52,009 nucleotides of DNA from Pseudomonas sp. BN411 (GTDB lineage: Bacteria; Pseudomonadota; Gammaproteobacteria; Pseudomonadales; Pseudomonadaceae), in the NCBI RefSeq assembly GCF_029871235.1, contig NZ_SSOM01000064.1, forward strand, positions 1 to 52,009, written 5' to 3'. Positions 51,946 to 52,009 of the stretch are shown here, piece by piece (within the stretch, counting starts at the first letter, position 1; each line of letters begins with the position of its first letter). The notes under the pieces are model-generated. The model was given only the letters and a program-made list of their open reading frames with translations. It was not told the DNA's origin and searched no databases. A program made the position numbers and the translations under genes.

Positions 51946-52009
51946 AGTCGTTTGCCTATCCCTTATGGTAAGGGGGAAACGGTGTCCTGTGTTTCAAGGG
52001 GCTCGCCCA

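Larger units (their letters stand above)
50684..52003 (-). mobile_element. IS3-family (IS2-like subgroup) insertion sequence
   Basis: Two overlapping genes, orfA and orfB, on the minus strand between imperfect terminal repeats. The left end has GCCCCTATCAAACCGGACAC; the right end, read inward, has GCCCCTTGAAACACAGGACA. The exact outer bases and any target duplication cannot be fixed because the window ends six bases further on. Confidence 0.75.

Overview
The window reads as Pseudomonas-type DNA. VanA, VanB, VanR, PurU, the glutathione-independent formaldehyde dehydrogenase FdhA and FrmA all have the sequence character of their Pseudomonas homologues, and intact IS66-type and IS2/IS3-type insertion sequences are present. 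By eye the two ends (PurU/FolD and FrmA/FdhA) are GC-rich and core-like, while the middle is more AT-rich and looks acquired. I see no rRNA, tRNA or CRISPR.

Layout. 0-2.3 kb, minus strand: a one-carbon operon of PurU, a LigM/DesA-like tetrahydrofolate-dependent O-demethylase, and the first codons of FolD, with a divergent LysR regulator at 2.7-3.7 kb. 3.8-8 kb: a tiny secreted protein, a fossil of a MalT/LuxR-type regulator, an SDR, a second LigM-like demethylase and a hydroxyquinol-type intradiol dioxygenase. 8.1-11.5 kb: an HSL-family esterase whose upstream region is split by a complete IS66 element with a target duplication. 11.7-21.6 kb: the DUF1302 / YCF48-like / MMPL-RND / DUF1329 envelope set that accompanies catabolism of hydrophobic compounds, plus MalT-type regulator A. 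22.6-28.1 kb: an HBM-type chemoreceptor, a small protein and MalT-type regulator B. 28.5-33.6 kb: a five-gene operon (P450, CmcJ/NvfI-family protein, NAD epimerase-like protein, SDR, family VIII esterase). 33.8-37.7 kb: a lactonase-like metallo-beta-lactamase with a VanA-like Rieske oxygenase, then a class A flavin monooxygenase. 38-40.8 kb: vanR and vanAB. 41-47 kb: alpha/beta hydrolase with VanB-like reductase, then maleylacetate reductase, a PcpA/LinE-like hydroquinone dioxygenase, a small carboxylesterase, a beta-hydroxyacid dehydrogenase and a PcaC-like protein. 47.2-50.2 kb: FrmA, a VOC protein and FdhA. An IS2-like element closes the window.

How it fits together (inference). A hydrophobic, methoxylated, probably multi-ring plant aromatic (a lignan or phenylpropanoid-dimer type compound would fit) is sensed, carried across the envelope, and cut by the P450, CmcJ-like, SDR, esterase and lactonase enzymes into guaiacyl or methoxyhydroquinone-type rings. 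Vanillate goes through VanAB. Hydroquinones go through the PcpA-like dioxygenase, and hydroxyquinol through the intradiol enzyme; both routes meet at maleylacetate. Methoxyl carbon leaves either on tetrahydrofolate (LigM-like enzymes, FolD, PurU) or as formaldehyde (FrmA, FdhA).

The strongest unifying signal is a 14-bp palindrome, CTATC-N4-GATAG. I find it 11 times perfectly and 3 times with one mismatch, all between genes, mostly about 60-135 bp upstream of operons from 3.8 to 47.1 kb. It is probably the operator of the two MalT/LuxR-type regulators and would define one regulon of about 43 kb.
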